Shown here piece after piece: positions 5,274 through 6,237 of a stretch of 6,237 nt of DNA (the first letter of the stretch is position 1; every line of letters starts with the position of its first letter). The translations under genes were made by a program, and so were the position numbers. The stretch is from CAIMZW01 sp037133095 (GTDB lineage Bacteria > Actinomycetota > Actinomycetes > Nanopelagicales > Nanopelagicaceae), in contig JBAXOT010000044.1 of the NCBI GenBank assembly GCA_037133095.1, forward strand, positions 1 to 6,237, read 5' to 3'. Below the pieces are notes generated by a model that worked only from the letters and a program-made list of their open reading frames with translations, was not told the origin of the DNA and made no database searches.

Positions 5274-6173
5274 ATGACTACTCGCATAATTCGTTTCGTA
5301 GACTCCAATGGCGATATCGGTGTTGGGATCAGTCGGGCAGAAGGCGAAGTCAGTGCTGCTCTCAGTGCGCACTCATTGGCTGAACTTTTGACGTTGCCGC
5401 TTTCTTTGATTCGAGAGCAAGTCGACGCCGATCTCTTTAATCAGGTTTCTATCGAAGTTGATCGCATCCTAACGCCGGTGGATGGTCTCACTGAGGTGTG
5501 GGCTTCTGGTGTTACTTACAATCGTTCGCGCAGTGCTCGTGAAGAAGAGAGCGATCATGCTGATGTTTACTCGCGCGTGTACAACGCGCAGCGCCCCGAA
5601 TTATTCTTTAAGAGCGTCGCATGGCGAGTGACGGGCGATGGCGAACCGATCGGCGTGCGTTCGGATTCAAAAATCAACGCGCCCGAACCAGAATTGGCGC
5701 TGGTTTGTAACGCACATGGTGAAATTGTTGGCCTCACGATCTGCAATGATGTTTCATCGCGATCTATCGAAGGCGAGAATCCACTTTACTTAGGTCAAGC
5801 GAAAATCTATTCCGGTTCGTGCTCAGTTGGTCCAGCGATTATTCCAATTTGGGAGATCTCAAACATTTACGCCCTTGATGTTGTCGTCTCAGTAGAAAGA
5901 AATGGTGAGATCGTTTGGCAAGGACAGACTTCTACATCCGAAATGCATCGACGATTTGAAGAGTTAGTTGAGTTTCTCTTCCGTCAAATGAACTTTCCGT
6001 CCGGGGTTCTTCTCTCGACCGGAACTGGAATCGTCCCGAATATCGAATTCAACTTATCGGTCGGAGATTCCGTGATGGTTGAAATTTCAGAAGTAGGGAA
6101 GTTAATTAATCCAGTGATCTCGGCAGATGACTTTGAATGGTTGACGCCGGACCCAAAAAGATTGGCGCGTTGA
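5274..6173 (+). CDS. Fumarylacetoacetate hydrolase (FAH) family protein, possibly a 2-keto-3-deoxy sugar acid dehydratase
   Basis: The 299-residue product has an N-terminal region of about 70 residues followed by the FAH catalytic domain. The metal-binding set is visible: E138 and E140 in APEPELALV, and D159 in ICNDVSSRSIEGENP. Further conserved parts are LGQAKIYSGSCSVGP (173-187) and LSTGTGIVP (247-255). The segment EVWASGVTYNRSRSAREEES (74-93) with RPELFFKS (107-114) and the EPE motif is typical of the subgroup containing 2-keto-3-deoxy-D-arabinonate dehydratase-like enzymes, as I recall it; those act in oxidative pentose degradation. FAH relatives also cleave acylpyruvates or decarboxylate oxo-acids, so the substrate is uncertain. 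It should be cytoplasmic and Mg-dependent. GGGG at 5265-5268 lies 5 bases before the ATG. It ends 14 bases before a convergent tRNA. No sugar-pathway partner gene is in view. Confidence 0.88.
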   Translation: MTTRIIRFVDSNGDIGVGISRAEGEVSAALSAHSLAELLTLPLSLIREQVDADLFNQVSIEVDRILTPVDGLTEVWASGVTYNRSRSAREEESDHADVYSRVYNAQRPELFFKSVAWRVTGDGEPIGVRSDSKINAPEPELALVCNAHGEIVGLTICNDVSSRSIEGENPLYLGQAKIYSGSCSVGPAIIPIWEISNIYALDVVVSVERNGEIVWQGQTSTSEMHRRFEELVEFLFRQMNFPSGVLLSTGTGIVPNIEFNLSVGDSVMVEISEVGKLINPVISADDFEWLTPDPKRLAR

Positions 6174-6187
6174 GATCGTTTTCTAAG

Positions 6188-6237
6188 TGGCTGGGGACGG
6201 GATCGAACCGTCGACCTCACGATTTTCAGTCGCGCGC
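6188..6237 (-). tRNA. tRNA-Phe (anticodon GAA), 3' two thirds; 5' end beyond the window
   Basis: On the minus strand the anticodon arm CGCGA-CTGAAAA-TCGTG (6234-6218) gives anticodon GAA at 6227-6225. A five-base variable loop AGGTC follows, then the T arm GACGG-TTCGATC-CCGTC (6212-6196), the acceptor 3' strand CCCAGCC (6195-6189) and discriminator A at 6188. The next bases are CTT, so the CCA tail is not encoded. The D arm and 5' acceptor strand (expected GGCTGGG) lie past 6237. The 3' end points toward the FAH-family gene. Confidence 0.93.

Noticed and set aside
6188..6237. tRNA-Phe 3' end as an integration site for a mobile element
   Set aside because: No second copy of the tRNA 3' end was found in the window, and no integrase or phage gene is present.
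1..6237. CRISPR array, transposase or insertion sequence
   Set aside because: No regularly spaced repeats, transposase motifs or terminal inverted repeats with target duplications were seen.

Overview
The window looks like bacterial chromosome, most plausibly from an actinobacterium of moderate GC content, perhaps a freshwater planktonic lineage. This placement is inferred from an actinobacterial-style tRNA-Phe 3' half, a small secreted protein resembling the DUF3558-like proteins common in Actinomycetota, a secreted two-gene pair with an extracellular domain I associate with environmental bacteria, and balanced base composition judged by eye. It is not proven. Genes are closely packed. Five complete genes lie on the plus strand; a truncated gene and a truncated tRNA lie on the minus strand at the two edges.

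Layout. Bases 1-89 (minus) are the first 29 codons of a sulfotransferase-like P-loop protein. A 94-base divergent gap with an inverted repeat separates it from metY (184-1500), an O-acetylhomoserine sulfhydrylase of methionine synthesis. Next, after 100 bases, is a 622-residue protein (1601-3469) that I read as a fusion of a BNR_4-type beta-propeller with a class I methyltransferase-like domain. A 195-base gap with weak terminator and promoter candidates precedes a likely two-gene operon: a small secreted four-cysteine protein (3665-4198), then a single-pass membrane protein (4219-5205) with signal peptide, cysteine-containing ectodomain, Thr/Ser/Pro linker, one membrane helix and an acidic, proline-rich cytoplasmic tail. 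After 68 bases comes a fumarylacetoacetate-hydrolase-family enzyme (5274-6173), convergent with a tRNA-Phe (GAA) whose 5' part lies beyond the window.

How they fit together. The left part could be a surface-polysaccharide tailoring neighbourhood, since sulfotransferases and methyltransferase-like proteins of this type often sit in such clusters; metY may simply have been bracketed by these genes. The middle pair looks like an envelope module of unknown function. The FAH-family enzyme and tRNA look like ordinary chromosomal genes. The most unusual item is the propeller-methyltransferase fusion, which lacks a signal peptide although its N-terminal family is usually associated with extracellular polysaccharide degradation.
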